Positions 1 to 7,829 of a stretch of DNA of 20,944 bases are shown piece after piece (within the stretch, counting starts at the first letter, position 1; each line of letters starts with the position of its first letter). The notes beneath the pieces were generated by a model. It saw nothing but the letters and a program-made list of their open reading frames with translations. It searched no databases and had not been told where the DNA came from. Position numbers and translations under genes: made by a program. Where the stretch lies: NCBI GenBank assembly GCA_020025595.1, contig JAHHRV010000027.1, forward strand, positions 1 to 20,944, in the 5' to 3' direction. The stretch is from Oscillospiraceae bacterium. GTDB lineage: Bacteria; Bacillota; Clostridia; Oscillospirales; Oscillospiraceae.

Positions 1-1365
1 CTGGAAGCAAAGGACGAAATCCATAAATCTCGCACAGAGTACGAAAAAGAAGTCAAAGAGCGCCGCACCGAGCTGAGCAAGCAGGAGCGCCGCCTGCAGC
101 AGAAAGAAGAATCCCTGGACAAGAAAACCGACGCTTTCGAGCGTAAGGAAGAAGAACTGGCAAAGCGCCTGGCAAAGGTCGCTGAGACCCAGGCCAAAGC
201 CGACGAGCTGTGCAAGGCACAGACCGAAAAGCTGGAGGAAATCTCCCAGCTGACTCAGGAGCAGGCCAAGCAGTATCTGCTGGAAACCGTGGAGACCGAG
301 GTTCGCCACGAAACTGCCATGAAGATCAAGGAGATCGAGACCCAGTTCAAGGATGAGGCTGAGACCAAGGCCCGGGAGGTCATCGCAACCGCTATTCAGC
401 GCTGCGCTGCCGACCATGCTGCAGAAATCACCGTCAGTGTGGTACCCCTGCCCAACGATGAGATGAAGGGTCGCATCATCGGTCGTGAGGGCCGCAACAT
501 CCGCACTCTGGAAACCATCACCGGTGTTGATCTCATCATCGATGATACCCCCGAAGCAATCACCGTATCCAGCTTTGATCCTGTCCGCCGTGAGGTTGCC
601 CGCCTGGCACTGGAGAAGCTGATCGCAGACGGCAGAATCCATCCCACCCGTATCGAAGAAATGGTTGAGAAGGCTCGCCGTGAAGTGGACCGCACCATTC
701 GTGAAGAGGGCGAGCGTGCCTGCTATGAGACCGGCGTGCACAACCTGAACCCCGAACTGGTCAAGATCCTGGGCCGTCAGAAGTACCGTACTTCCTATGG
801 TCAGAATGTTCTGAATCACTCCATCGAAGTTTCCCACATCGCAGGCCTGCTTGCCGGCGAGCTGGGCATGGATGTGGCACTGGCAAAGCGTGCAGGTCTG
901 CTGCATGACCTTGGCAAGGCCATCGACCATGAGATGGAAGGCAGCCATGTGCAGCTGGGTGCAGAACTGGCCCGCAAGTACAAGGAAAACCCCATCGTGG
1001 TCAATGCAATCGAAGCACACCACGGCGATGTGGAGCCTAAGAGCATCACCGCAGTTCTGGTTCAGGCTGCCGATGCTATTTCCGCAGCCCGTCCCGGCGC
1101 CCGCAGAGAGAATGTAGAGAACTACATCCGCCGTCTGCAGAAGCTGGAAGAGCTGACCAACTCCTATGCAGGTGTTGAAAAGTCCTATGCAATCCAGGCC
1201 GGCCGTGAGATTCGTATCATGGTCAAGCCCGAGGTCGTCACCGAGGACAACATGATCATCCTGGCTCGTGACATTGCCAAGAAGATCGAGTCTGAGCTGG
1301 AATATCCCGGTCAGATCAAGGTCAATGTGATCCGCGAGACCAAGGCTGTCGAGTACGCAAAGTAA
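1..1365 (+). CDS. rny: Ribonuclease Y, 5'-truncated by the window edge
   Basis: This is a membrane-associated endoribonuclease that starts mRNA decay. The reading frame is open from base 1, so only the last 454 codons are visible; the N-terminal membrane anchor and start lie outside the window. Fragment residues 1 to about 135 are a highly charged coiled coil rich in Glu, Lys and Gln. The KH RNA-binding domain follows, with its GRIIGREGRN loop at about residue 157. The HD phosphohydrolase domain comes next: HSIEVSHIAG and then LLHDLGKA, whose His-Asp pair is encoded at 904-909, and a later EAHHGD motif. This order of coiled coil, KH and HD is diagnostic of the RNase Y family, so the assignment is firm. 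The TAA stop at 1363-1365 is followed directly by a structured repeat and then a terminator, so rny appears to be the last gene of its transcript. Confidence 0.97.
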   Translation: MEAKDEIHKSRTEYEKEVKERRTELSKQERRLQQKEESLDKKTDAFERKEEELAKRLAKVAETQAKADELCKAQTEKLEEISQLTQEQAKQYLLETVETEVRHETAMKIKEIETQFKDEAETKAREVIATAIQRCAADHAAEITVSVVPLPNDEMKGRIIGREGRNIRTLETITGVDLIIDDTPEAITVSSFDPVRREVARLALEKLIADGRIHPTRIEEMVEKARREVDRTIREEGERACYETGVHNLNPELVKILGRQKYRTSYGQNVLNHSIEVSHIAGLLAGELGMDVALAKRAGLLHDLGKAIDHEMEGSHVQLGAELARKYKENPIVVNAIEAHHGDVEPKSITAVLVQAADAISAARPGARRENVENYIRRLQKLEELTNSYAGVEKSYAIQAGREIRIMVKPEVVTEDNMIILARDIAKKIESELEYPGQIKVNVIRETKAVEYAK

Positions 1366-1446
1366 GTCGGCAAGGCCGACAGCAAATGCGTGCATAGTGC
1401 GGTACGATTCGTAACGCCCTAAGCCTTGCTCGGTATCGTTATCTGG
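1366..1446 (+). repeat. Stop-codon-linked ~80-bp structured repeat, copy A
   Basis: This copy begins on the base after the rny stop. In gene orientation it has a GTCGG/CCGAC hairpin, then ATGCGTGC, then a variable middle with CGTAACGCC, and ends in GCTCGGTATCG followed by TTA. The same order of blocks recurs in six other places in the window. I see no reading frame or known RNA family in it. Confidence 0.75.
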
Positions 1447-1449
1447 TAA

Positions 1450-1487
1450 AAAGAATGCCCCCCATCCGTATGGATGGGGGTGCTTTT
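1450..1487 (+). terminator. Rho-independent terminator of rny
   Basis: A GC-rich stem (CCCCATCC / GGATGGGG) with a GTAT loop is followed by a T-run on the plus strand. A short A-run precedes the stem. It lies about 85 bp after the rny stop, beyond repeat copy A. Confidence 0.88.
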
Positions 1488-1491
1488 TCGG

Positions 1492-1569
1492 GTTGGCAAG
1501 GCCGACAGCTGATGCGTACGCTAGCTGGTGTATAGTCGTTAGGCTATTGGGTACCGCTCGGTATCGTGC
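1492..1569 (+). repeat. Stop-codon-linked structured repeat, copy B
   Basis: This copy has the same orientation as copy A and lies just past the rny terminator. It shows the TTGGC...GCCGAC hairpin, ATGCGTAC, a diverged middle (CTATTGGGTACC) and the GCTCGGTATCG end block. It abuts copy C. Confidence 0.7.
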
Positions 1570-1653
1570 CGGTATGACCGGCTGCATATGCGTGTGCTAG
1601 CTGGTGTGTGGTCGTCAGGCCATTGGGTACCGCTCGATTCGTTACCTGGTATG
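1568..1653 (+). repeat. Stop-codon-linked structured repeat, copy C
   Basis: A tandem partner of copy B: both share GCTAGCTGGTGT and ATTGGGTACCGCTCG. Its first hairpin is GCCGG/CCGGC instead of GTCGG/CCGAC, so the stem is kept while the sequence changes. The end block has lost a few bases (GCTCGATTCGTTACC). Confidence 0.7.
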
Positions 1654-1656
1654 AAG

Positions 1657-1692
1657 AATATAAGCCCCGTCCATTCGGACGGGGCTTATATT
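1657..1692. terminator. Bidirectional terminator between rny and prfC
   Basis: A perfect 16-bp stem, AATATAAGCCCCGTCC, with an ATTC loop. It is symmetric and lies in the middle of a convergent intergenic region, with repeat copies A-C on one side and D-E on the other. It can serve both the rny and the prfC transcripts. Confidence 0.85.
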
Positions 1693-1710
1693 ATAATCTT
1701 TTGCAACAGA

Positions 1711-1792
1711 TCGATACCGAGCTATGCCCTATGGTGTAACGATTATCTCCGCACCGGGCACGAGTTAGCCGTCGGTCTTACCGACCATAGCT
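1711..1792 (-). repeat. Stop-codon-linked structured repeat, copy D
   Basis: Inverted relative to copies A-C. Read on the plus strand it starts with CGATACCGAGC, then GTGTAACGATT, and ends in the GTCGG/CCGAC hairpin at 1771-1785. It is in tandem with copy E and points away from prfC. Confidence 0.7.
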
Positions 1793-1812
1793 TTGCGTAT
1801 ATTTCTTCCGCA

Positions 1813-1891
1813 GTTACGATACCGAGCTGGGCTTAGGGCGTAACGATTACCTATGCACCTTGCACGCATTGGCTGTCGGCACTGCCGACTA
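1813..1891 (-). repeat. Stop-codon-linked structured repeat, copy E
   Basis: In prfC orientation the GTCGG/CCGAC hairpin begins at the prfC TAG stop (1889-1891). ATGCGTGC, a CGTTACGCC block and GCTCGGTATCG follow. It mirrors the placement of copy A at the rny stop. Confidence 0.75.
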
Positions 1892-3481
1892 GCCTTCTTC
1901 GACAACGATTTCGGAAACTTCCAGACCGGGATTGCGGCGGCAGGTGAAATCAATTGCCCAGTAGCTGGAATAAACCAGCAGATTGTTGCCGTGATAGTCC
2001 TCCAGCAGCTCTGCATCGCTGCCCAGATTCAGATCGGCCAGGTCACCGGGATAAGCATCGATTCTGCGGATTTCCTCGTAGGGCAGGAACTCCATGCGCA
2101 GATCCACGCCGTACTCGTTCTTCATACGATACTGGAACACATCAAACTGCAGCGTGCCGACGACGCCGACAATCACTTCCTCCATACCGGAGTTGGGCAG
2201 CTTGAAAATCTGGATAGCACCTTCCTGAGCGATCTGCTCAGTGCCCTTGACGAACTGCTTACGCTTCATGGAGTCCTTGGCAGAAACACGGCAGAAATGT
2301 TCAGGAGCGAAGGTAGGAATACCGGAATAGCGGAACTTCTTGCCGGGGCTGGTGATGGTGTCGCCGATGGAGAAGATGCCCGGATCGAACACGCCGATCA
2401 CGTCACCTGCATAGGCTTCGTCCACGATTTCACGGTCTGCTGCCATCATCTGCTGAGGCTGAGACAGACGCATCTTCTTGTTGCCCTGAACATGATAGTA
2501 TTCAGCGTCACGCTCGAACTTGCCGGAGCAGATCCGCATGAATGCCAGACGGTCACGGTGGGCCTTGTTCATGTTTGCCTGAATCTTAAAGACAAAGGCA
2601 GAGAAATTGGGGTCAAATGCATCGATTTCGCCGCAGTCAGCCACACGGGACAGAGGGGGCGGAGTCATCTTCAGGAAGGCCTCCAGAAAGGGCTCGATGC
2701 CGAAGTTGGTCAGAGCAGAACCGAAGAACACAGGGCTCAGGCGGCCGTGACGGACCTCTTCCAGATCCATTTCCCGACCGGCAGACAGCAGCTCAACATC
2801 GTCAATCAGCTGCTGATGCTTTGCCTCGCTGTCCAGAAGCTCTGCAACATGGGGATCGTACAGGTCAACCTCCTGCTTTCCGGCGCGGCTCTTGCCGTTG
2901 ACACCGGAGAAGAACAGCAGCTGACCGCCCTCACGGTCGTACACGCCCTGGAAATCCTTGCCGCAGCCGATGGGCCAGTTCATAGCGTAGGTCTCAATGC
3001 CCAGCTCACGCTCCAGCTCGTCCAGCAGATCAAAGGGGTCCTTGGTTTCACGGTCCATCTTGTTGATGAAGGTGAAAATGGGAATGTGACGCATAGCGCA
3101 GACCTTGAACAGCTTTCTGGTCTGAGGCTCGACGCCCTTTGCGCCGTCGATGACCATGACTGCGGAGTCTGCCGCCATCAGGGTACGGTAGGTATCCTCG
3201 GAGAAGTCCTGGTGACCGGGGGTATCCAGAATGTTGATGCAGAAACCGTCGTACTGGAACTGCATAACGGAAGATGTGACGGAAATACCACGCTGCTTTT
3301 CGATTTCCATCCAGTCGGAGGTAGCAGCACGGGAATTCTTCTTGCCCTTAACGACACCGGCCTGAGCGATCGCGCCGCCGTAGAGCAGGAATTTTTCGGT
3401 CAAGGTGGTTTTACCGGCGTCGGGGTGGGAAATGATCGCAAATGTCCGACGGCGGCTGATTTCTTCTTGTAAAGTAGCCAT
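1889..3481 (-). CDS. prfC: Peptide chain release factor 3
   Basis: This is a translational GTPase that recycles RF1/RF2 from the ribosome after peptide release. The 530-residue length matches the family. The G1 P-loop is HPDAGKTT at residues 19-26, G3 is DTPGH at 86-90 and G4 is NKMD at 140-143. The TSDWMEIEKQRGISV switch region and the RF3-like middle and C-terminal domains follow. It is read from ATG at 3481, with a GGAGTG ribosome binding site about 10 bases upstream. It stands alone: the next gene downstream (rny) is convergent, and the intergenic stretch upstream holds an AT-rich leader and a hairpin-rich element. The long open frame on the opposite strand is a codon-bias shadow. Confidence 0.97.
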   Translation of the reverse strand: MATLQEEISRRRTFAIISHPDAGKTTLTEKFLLYGGAIAQAGVVKGKKNSRAATSDWMEIEKQRGISVTSSVMQFQYDGFCINILDTPGHQDFSEDTYRTLMAADSAVMVIDGAKGVEPQTRKLFKVCAMRHIPIFTFINKMDRETKDPFDLLDELERELGIETYAMNWPIGCGKDFQGVYDREGGQLLFFSGVNGKSRAGKQEVDLYDPHVAELLDSEAKHQQLIDDVELLSAGREMDLEEVRHGRLSPVFFGSALTNFGIEPFLEAFLKMTPPPLSRVADCGEIDAFDPNFSAFVFKIQANMNKAHRDRLAFMRICSGKFERDAEYYHVQGNKKMRLSQPQQMMAADREIVDEAYAGDVIGVFDPGIFSIGDTITSPGKKFRYSGIPTFAPEHFCRVSAKDSMKRKQFVKGTEQIAQEGAIQIFKLPNSGMEEVIVGVVGTLQFDVFQYRMKNEYGVDLRMEFLPYEEIRRIDAYPGDLADLNLGSDAELLEDYHGNNLLVYSSYWAIDFTCRRNPGLEVSEIVVEEG

Positions 3482-3590
3482 TGTATTTTCACTCCATAAA
3501 ATCTGGTTTATAAGCGTATTAAATCAATTTACTTTACCATATTATTCCCTGCAATACAAGACTTTTACAACAATTTATTCTAAAAATAGA

Positions 3591-3836
3591 AGAGACCGCC
3601 ATACGGCGGTCTCAGCGTGTCAAAAAAGTCTCGCAGAGTTTGCCGCATTTGCGGCAAATAAAATTAAAATCATTTTCCACAGGGGCGTGTACCTCGGGGA
3701 AAATACATATCAGCCTGAGAGTGTGGAATTTGTCCGCTTATTGCGGACAAATTATGCGCGGGTCAGGCTGCAAAAGTTTGTCGGAAAGCCCCAAAGGGGT
3801 TTTCCGACAGTCTCGAGACCGCCATGCGGCGGTCTC
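3591..3836. repeat. Hairpin-rich intergenic element bounded by matching palindromes
   Basis: About 246 bp between the prfC and SPFH genes. Both ends carry nearly the same palindrome, GAGACCGCC-ATAC-GGCGGTCTC on the left and GAGACCGCC-ATGC-GGCGGTCTC on the right. Inside are three more stems: TTTGCCGC/GCGGCAAA (about 3639-3658), TTTGTCCGC/GCGGACAAA (about 3729-3752) and a long TGTCGGAAA/TTTCCGACA stem (about 3778-3809). CAGCCTGA at about 3712 pairs with TCAGGCTG at about 3764 and encloses the second hairpin. There is no convincing reading frame. It could be a non-autonomous mobile element or a structured RNA. The right-hand palindrome may also act as terminator of the SPFH operon. Confidence 0.6.
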
Positions 3837-3879
3837 TTTTGGTTCATATGGTAAAGAATTTTGCGTCGGGAGCGATGGC

Positions 3880-4800
3880 TTAGTTCTTCACGCCTTCGAT
3901 GATGCCGTTGGCCAGACCAACCATACCCTGGATCTCGCTGGGGATGATGACCTTGGTAGCCTTACCGTCAGCGACCTTCTCCATAGCCTCAATGGACTTC
4001 AGCTTCAGGACCTGATCGTTAGGAGCCTTTTCGTTCAGCATTTCCAGAGAATCTGCCAGAGCCTTCTGCACGGCGATGATTGCCTGAGCTTCACCGTCAG
4101 CTCTCAGGATAGCAGCCTGCTTTTCAGCCTCTGCCTGCAGGATTGCTGCCTGCTTTTCAGCGTCAGCCTTCAGAATAGCGGATTCGCGCTCGCCTTCTGC
4201 AATCAGGATAGCGGACTTCTTCTGGCCCTCTGCCTGCAGGATTGCCTGACGGCGGTCACGCTCTGCCTTCATCTGCTTCTCCATGGAGTTCTGGATGTCC
4301 TGAGGAGGCAGAATGTTCTTCAGCTCAACACGGTTGACCTTGATGCCCCAGGGGTCGGTAGCTTCGTCCAGGATGGCACGCATCTTGGTATTGATGACAT
4401 CACGGGAGGTCAGGGTCTGATCCAGCTCCAGATCGCCGATGATATTACGCAGGGTAGTTGCGGTCAGGGTTTCCATAGCCATCATAGGCTGCTCGACACC
4501 GTAGGCATACAGCTTGGGGTCGGTGATCTGGAAATAGACGACCGTATCGATCTGCATGGTGACATTATCCTTGGTGATAACGGGCTGAGGGGGATAGTCG
4601 AGGACCTGCTCTTTCAGGCTGACGCGCTTGGAAACACGATCCAGAAACGGAATCTTCACATGAACACCAACGCCCCAGACCTCGTGGAACGCACCCAGTC
4701 GCTCAATGACATAGGCACGAGACTGCTGAACCACCTGAATGTTGGAAATGATCAGAACCAACACGATCAGAATCACAGCAATTGTAATGATTAAACCCAT
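3880..4800 (-). CDS. SPFH/band-7 membrane scaffold protein (stomatin/QmcA-like)
   Basis: A flotillin/stomatin-type protein of 306 residues that oligomerises at the cytoplasmic membrane and organises membrane domains or protease complexes. Residues 3-20 form an N-terminal transmembrane segment. The SPFH domain spans about 22-180, with typical stretches such as RLGAFHEVWGVGVHVKIPF and TDPWGIKVNRVELKNI. A helical region follows in which the triplet AIL recurs at residues 186, 197, 208, 219 and 230, exactly every 11 residues. This is a hendecad coiled-coil pattern. The ATG at 4800 has an AGGAGG site just upstream. It lies 21 bp after the NfeD-like gene on the same strand, the usual SPFH-NfeD pairing, so co-transcription from the promoter upstream of that gene is likely. 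Its exact client is unknown. Confidence 0.93.
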   Translation of the reverse strand: MGLIITIAVILIVLVLIISNIQVVQQSRAYVIERLGAFHEVWGVGVHVKIPFLDRVSKRVSLKEQVLDYPPQPVITKDNVTMQIDTVVYFQITDPKLYAYGVEQPMMAMETLTATTLRNIIGDLELDQTLTSRDVINTKMRAILDEATDPWGIKVNRVELKNILPPQDIQNSMEKQMKAERDRRQAILQAEGQKKSAILIAEGERESAILKADAEKQAAILQAEAEKQAAILRADGEAQAIIAVQKALADSLEMLNEKAPNDQVLKLKSIEAMEKVADGKATKVIIPSEIQGMVGLANGIIEGVKN

Positions 4801-4821
4801 AATTTCTACCTCCTGATGTTT

Positions 4822-5271
4822 TTATTTCACGACAGACTCTTCTGCCAAAGTGACGAAAAGCTTCACGCCTTCGATCCGGTCCACCCGAACCTGAGCGCCT
4901 TCCGGCAGCGGAGTGCCGGTGCTGGAGCGTGCGCTCCAAACCATGCCATTGATTTTGACCTGACCCAGGGCTGCCACATTATTAACGGGAGTAGTGACAA
5001 CGCCGATCTGGCCGATGAGGCTGTCAGTATTGGTGCGAACGAGCCCCGGATTGATGTACTTGCGAACCACAGTCCGCAGGCTGGCCAACAACAGGATCGA
5101 TACCGCCAGGAACAGCACCACCTGAAGAATCAGGCTGCCACCCAGCAGAGCAACCACAATCGCCACCAGAGCGCCTACCGCAAACCAGACAGATACCAGC
5201 GATATGGTTGCGCACTCTGTTGCGATGAAGACGATCATCGCCGCCAACCAGAAAATTGCTTCATAATTCAC
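4822..5271 (-). CDS. NfeD-like membrane protein with C-terminal OB fold
   Basis: A 149-residue short-type NfeD protein, the usual partner of SPFH/stomatin proteins. Three hydrophobic segments fill about residues 5-65 (for instance VSVWFAVGALVAIVVALLGG). They are followed by a soluble region at about 75-147 with the spacing of an NfeD OB fold (LIGQIGVVTTPVN ... GQVKINGMVWSA ... GAQVRVDRIEGVKLFV). The start is a GTG at 5271, placed by an AAGGAGG site about 7 bases upstream; no better ATG is available. It is the first gene of a two-gene operon with the SPFH gene and has a good sigma-A-type promoter about 50 bp upstream. Confidence 0.9.
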   Translation of the reverse strand: MNYEAIFWLAAMIVFIATECATISLVSVWFAVGALVAIVVALLGGSLILQVVLFLAVSILLLASLRTVVRKYINPGLVRTNTDSLIGQIGVVTTPVNNVAALGQVKINGMVWSARSSTGTPLPEGAQVRVDRIEGVKLFVTLAEESVVK

Positions 5272-5321
5272 TGCAATCCCTCCTTATTCGGGGAAAATCT
5301 TTCCCACTATGTTGTGGTGTT

Positions 5322-5350
5322 ACTGTATCAGATTTCAAGAAATTCGTCAA
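5322..5350 (-). promoter_or_regulatory. Sigma-A-type promoter of the nfeD-SPFH operon
   Basis: On the minus strand, TTGACG (5345-5350) and TACAGT (5322-5327) are separated by 17 bp. The -10 lies about 50 bp upstream of the GTG start. The rest of the 5351-5590 stretch is AT-rich and I see no gene in it. Confidence 0.7.
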
Positions 5351-5594
5351 TTATTTTATGCAGGCAAAAGTGAATCTTTTTTCCACTTTACAATGGATTT
5401 TCCAGGGCTTTCGCCTTAAATATCTTTCGTTTTTTCCATTCCGGTTTTGAAATAGATAAAAGTATCCCGAATTAAGAATTATTAAGCACTGGGATTTTCA
5501 CCTCCGAAAATATGGGAATTTCTAATTTCCGGGGGCCTGCATTGTTTTTTTCCGTCAAAAAGATAGAATTTCCAATGAAATGCAGAATAAACCG

Positions 5595-5623
5595 TTGTAA
5601 GTTGGGCTTGATTGCGTTATAAT
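5595..5623 (+). promoter_or_regulatory. Sigma-A-type promoter of the RlmL-like gene
   Basis: TTGTAA (5595-5600), a 17-bp spacer and a consensus TATAAT (5618-5623), about 45 bp before the ATG at 5669. It is divergent from the nfeD-SPFH promoter. Confidence 0.8.
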
Positions 5624-5668
5624 ACTTGATAAATTGAGAAAATAGCCCCTGTGGGGTTTGGAGGTCAT

Positions 5669-6826
5669 ATGAATCAACTACAATTCGCTGTTCCGTGTCT
5701 GTTTGGCCTGGAAGGTCTTGCCGGTGATGAGCTGCGCAGAATGGACCTTGAAAATGTCCAGGTAGAAAACGGTCGAGTCCTGTTTACCGGTGACGAGCGT
5801 GCTCTGGCCAAAGCCAATGTGAATCTGCGCACCGGCGAGCGTGTGCTGCTGGTTCTGTCCAGCTTCCCCGCCAAAACCTTTGAAGAGCTGTTCCAGGGCG
5901 TGCTGAAGACTCCTCTGGAGAACTTCATCCCCAGAGACGGTGCCTTCCCCGTAAAGGGTCACTGCCTCAACAGCCAGCTGATGAGCGTGCCCGACTGTCA
6001 GGCCATCATCAAGAAGGCTGCCTCCCGCCGGCTGGGCGAAAAATACGGCATTTCCTGGCTGCCCGAAGACGGCATCAAGTACCAGCTGCAGTTTTCCATC
6101 ATGCACGATCAGGTGACACTGTACCTGGATACCTCCGGCGTGGGCCTGCACAAGCGTGGTTACCGTGCCATCGGCAACGATGCACCCCTGCGTGAAACTC
6201 TGGCTGCTGCCATGATCCAGCTGACCCGCTACCGTGGCCGGGACTTCATCTGGGACCCCTTCTGCGGCTCCGGCACCATTCCCATCGAGGCTGCCCTCAT
6301 CGCCATCAACCGTGCCCCCGGCATGAACCGCGGCTTTGCAGCGGAGAAGTTTGCATGGATGGATGCTGCCGTGTGGCGTGATGTCCGCAGCGAAGCTCTG
6401 GACAAGGAATTCCACGGTGAATACCGCATTCTGGGCTCTGATAACGATCCCAAGTGCGTCTCTCTTGCCATGGCAAACGCCAGAAAAGCAGGCGTGGGCA
6501 AGCTGATCACCTTCAAAGACGGCGATGCCACCAAAATGAGCCTGCCCAGCGACATGGGCACCATCATCTGCAATCCCCCCTACGGCGAGCGCATGATGGA
6601 GCGCCAGAGCGCACAGCGGCTGTACCAGGCTCTGGGCCGTCACCTCAAGTATGCCGATGGCTGGAAGAAGTTCATCATCACCTCCGAGCCGGAGTTCGAG
6701 CATTACTTCGGCAAGCGTGCCGACAAGAAGCGCAAGCTCTACAACGGCATGATCAAGTGTGATTATTATATGTTTACCGGTGAAAAACAGAACCGGAAGA
6801 ACCAGCCCAACCGCAAGCAGAAATAA
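5669..6826 (+). CDS. THUMP-domain class I SAM-dependent RNA methyltransferase (RlmL/YpsC-like)
   Basis: A probable 23S rRNA guanine-N2 methyltransferase of 385 residues, the length of the Gram-positive YpsC type, which lacks the second methyltransferase half of E. coli RlmL. The N-terminal ferredoxin-like and THUMP regions cover about residues 1-160. The SAM-binding motif I DPFCGSGT is at 196-203 and the catalytic NPPYGER motif of N2-guanine methyltransferases is at 302-308. The tail is very basic (NRKNQPNRKQK). I chose the ATG at 5669 because GGAGGT lies just before it. An in-frame GTG at 5651 sits upstream of that site and is less likely. It is followed 33 bp later by the lipid kinase gene on the same strand, so the two may be co-transcribed. 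Confidence 0.93.
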   Translation: MNQLQFAVPCLFGLEGLAGDELRRMDLENVQVENGRVLFTGDERALAKANVNLRTGERVLLVLSSFPAKTFEELFQGVLKTPLENFIPRDGAFPVKGHCLNSQLMSVPDCQAIIKKAASRRLGEKYGISWLPEDGIKYQLQFSIMHDQVTLYLDTSGVGLHKRGYRAIGNDAPLRETLAAAMIQLTRYRGRDFIWDPFCGSGTIPIEAALIAINRAPGMNRGFAAEKFAWMDAAVWRDVRSEALDKEFHGEYRILGSDNDPKCVSLAMANARKAGVGKLITFKDGDATKMSLPSDMGTIICNPPYGERMMERQSAQRLYQALGRHLKYADGWKKFIITSEPEFEHYFGKRADKKRKLYNGMIKCDYYMFTGEKQNRKNQPNRKQK

Positions 6827-6859
6827 CGCTATCAGAGATAAGAAGGTATCAAGATTTTC

Positions 6860-7786
6860 ATGGAACATCTGTTCATCATCAATCCTGCTGCCGGAAAATA
6901 TGACCAAACCGAAGAATTTTCCCGGAAAATTCACCAGGTCTGCACCGAAAAAGGCCTGGACTACCGGATCGAAGTTTCTCAGCAGCGTGGCGACTGCACC
7001 CGCATCGCCCGACAGGCTGCCGAGTCCGGCCGGGAGCTACATATCTACGCCTGCGGCGGTGACGGCACGCTGAACGAAGTGGCAGCCGGCTGTGTCGGCT
7101 TTGCCAATGTGTCCATCACCCACTTCCCGGGCGGCAGCGGCAACGATTTTATCAAGATTTTTAACCATACCGAAGCATTTCGCGATTTGGAGCGGCTCCT
7201 GGACTATGAAGAGCGGGACATCGACATCATCGACTGCAACGGTCACTGCGCGCTGAATGTGTGCAGCGTAGGACTGGACGCAAGAATCGGCACCCAGATC
7301 GCCTACTACAAGCGCCTTCCCCTGGTCACCGGCCCCGGCTCCTATATGCTGTCCGCACTGGTCAATGTGATCAAGGGCGTGTCTGAGCATTTTGTTGTGA
7401 ACATCAACGGCGAGACCATTGATTCCGACCAGACCATGATCTGCGTGGCAAACGGCCGGTGCTACGGCGGTTCGTTCTATGCAGTGCCGGATGCAGACCC
7501 CTGCGACGGGCTGCTGGATGTGCTTCTTGTGAAGAAGGTCTCCAGACTCCAGATTGCGAAATTGGTGAAGAAATACCAGCAGGGCCAGTACAAATCCCTG
7601 CCCAAGTTGATCCGCCACATCCAGACCGATGCGCTGCGCATCACCTGTGACAACGAAACCTCCATCAATCTGGACGGAGAGCTGCAGCACGCAAAGGAGC
7701 TGGATATTCGCCTGAAGCGTAGCCAGATCCGCTTTTTCTACCCCAAGGGACTGACCATCGGGCCGGAACCTGCAACTGTATCCTGA
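6860..7786 (+). CDS. YegS/DagK-family diacylglycerol or lipid kinase
   Basis: A 308-residue member of the diacylglycerol kinase catalytic family, which phosphorylates diacylglycerol or a related lipid at the membrane face and feeds phospholipid recycling. The nucleotide-binding motif GGDGT is at residues 66-70, GGSGNDF at 91-97 and an INPAAGK signature at 7-13. A C-terminal beta-rich domain contains NLDGE, the usual end motif that coordinates the metal site. Length and motif spacing are normal. It starts at ATG 6860 with a weak AGAAGG site. It ends at a strong bidirectional terminator shared with the convergent HtrA gene. The precise substrate cannot be read from sequence. Confidence 0.93.
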   Translation: MEHLFIINPAAGKYDQTEEFSRKIHQVCTEKGLDYRIEVSQQRGDCTRIARQAAESGRELHIYACGGDGTLNEVAAGCVGFANVSITHFPGGSGNDFIKIFNHTEAFRDLERLLDYEERDIDIIDCNGHCALNVCSVGLDARIGTQIAYYKRLPLVTGPGSYMLSALVNVIKGVSEHFVVNINGETIDSDQTMICVANGRCYGGSFYAVPDADPCDGLLDVLLVKKVSRLQIAKLVKKYQQGQYKSLPKLIRHIQTDALRITCDNETSINLDGELQHAKELDIRLKRSQIRFFYPKGLTIGPEPATVS

Positions 7787-7793
7787 ATCATAA

Positions 7794-7827
7794 AAAAACG
7801 AGGAACGATCTTTCGTTCCTCGTTTTT
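7794..7827. terminator. Bidirectional terminator between lipid kinase and htrA
   Basis: The stem AAAAACGAGGAACGA pairs with its complement across a TCTT loop, with A and T runs at both ends. It separates the convergent lipid kinase and protease genes, whose stops lie within a few bases of it. Confidence 0.92.
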
Positions 7828-7829
7828 GT

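Noticed and set aside
1366..1891. CRISPR array formed by the five repeats
   Set aside because: The units are ~80 bp, imperfect, inverted relative to each other in two groups and lack regular spacers or cas genes.
1853..3472. A 539-codon open frame on the plus strand opposite prfC
   Set aside because: It is antisense to a clearly recognisable RF3 with all GTPase motifs, has no ribosome binding site and resembles no family. It arises from codon bias on the other strand.
5678..6934. A 418-codon open frame on the minus strand opposite the RNA methyltransferase, and similar long frames opposite the SPFH, kinase and nucleotidyltransferase genes
   Set aside because: All are shadows of genes with intact conserved motifs; none has a start with a ribosome site or a recognisable domain.
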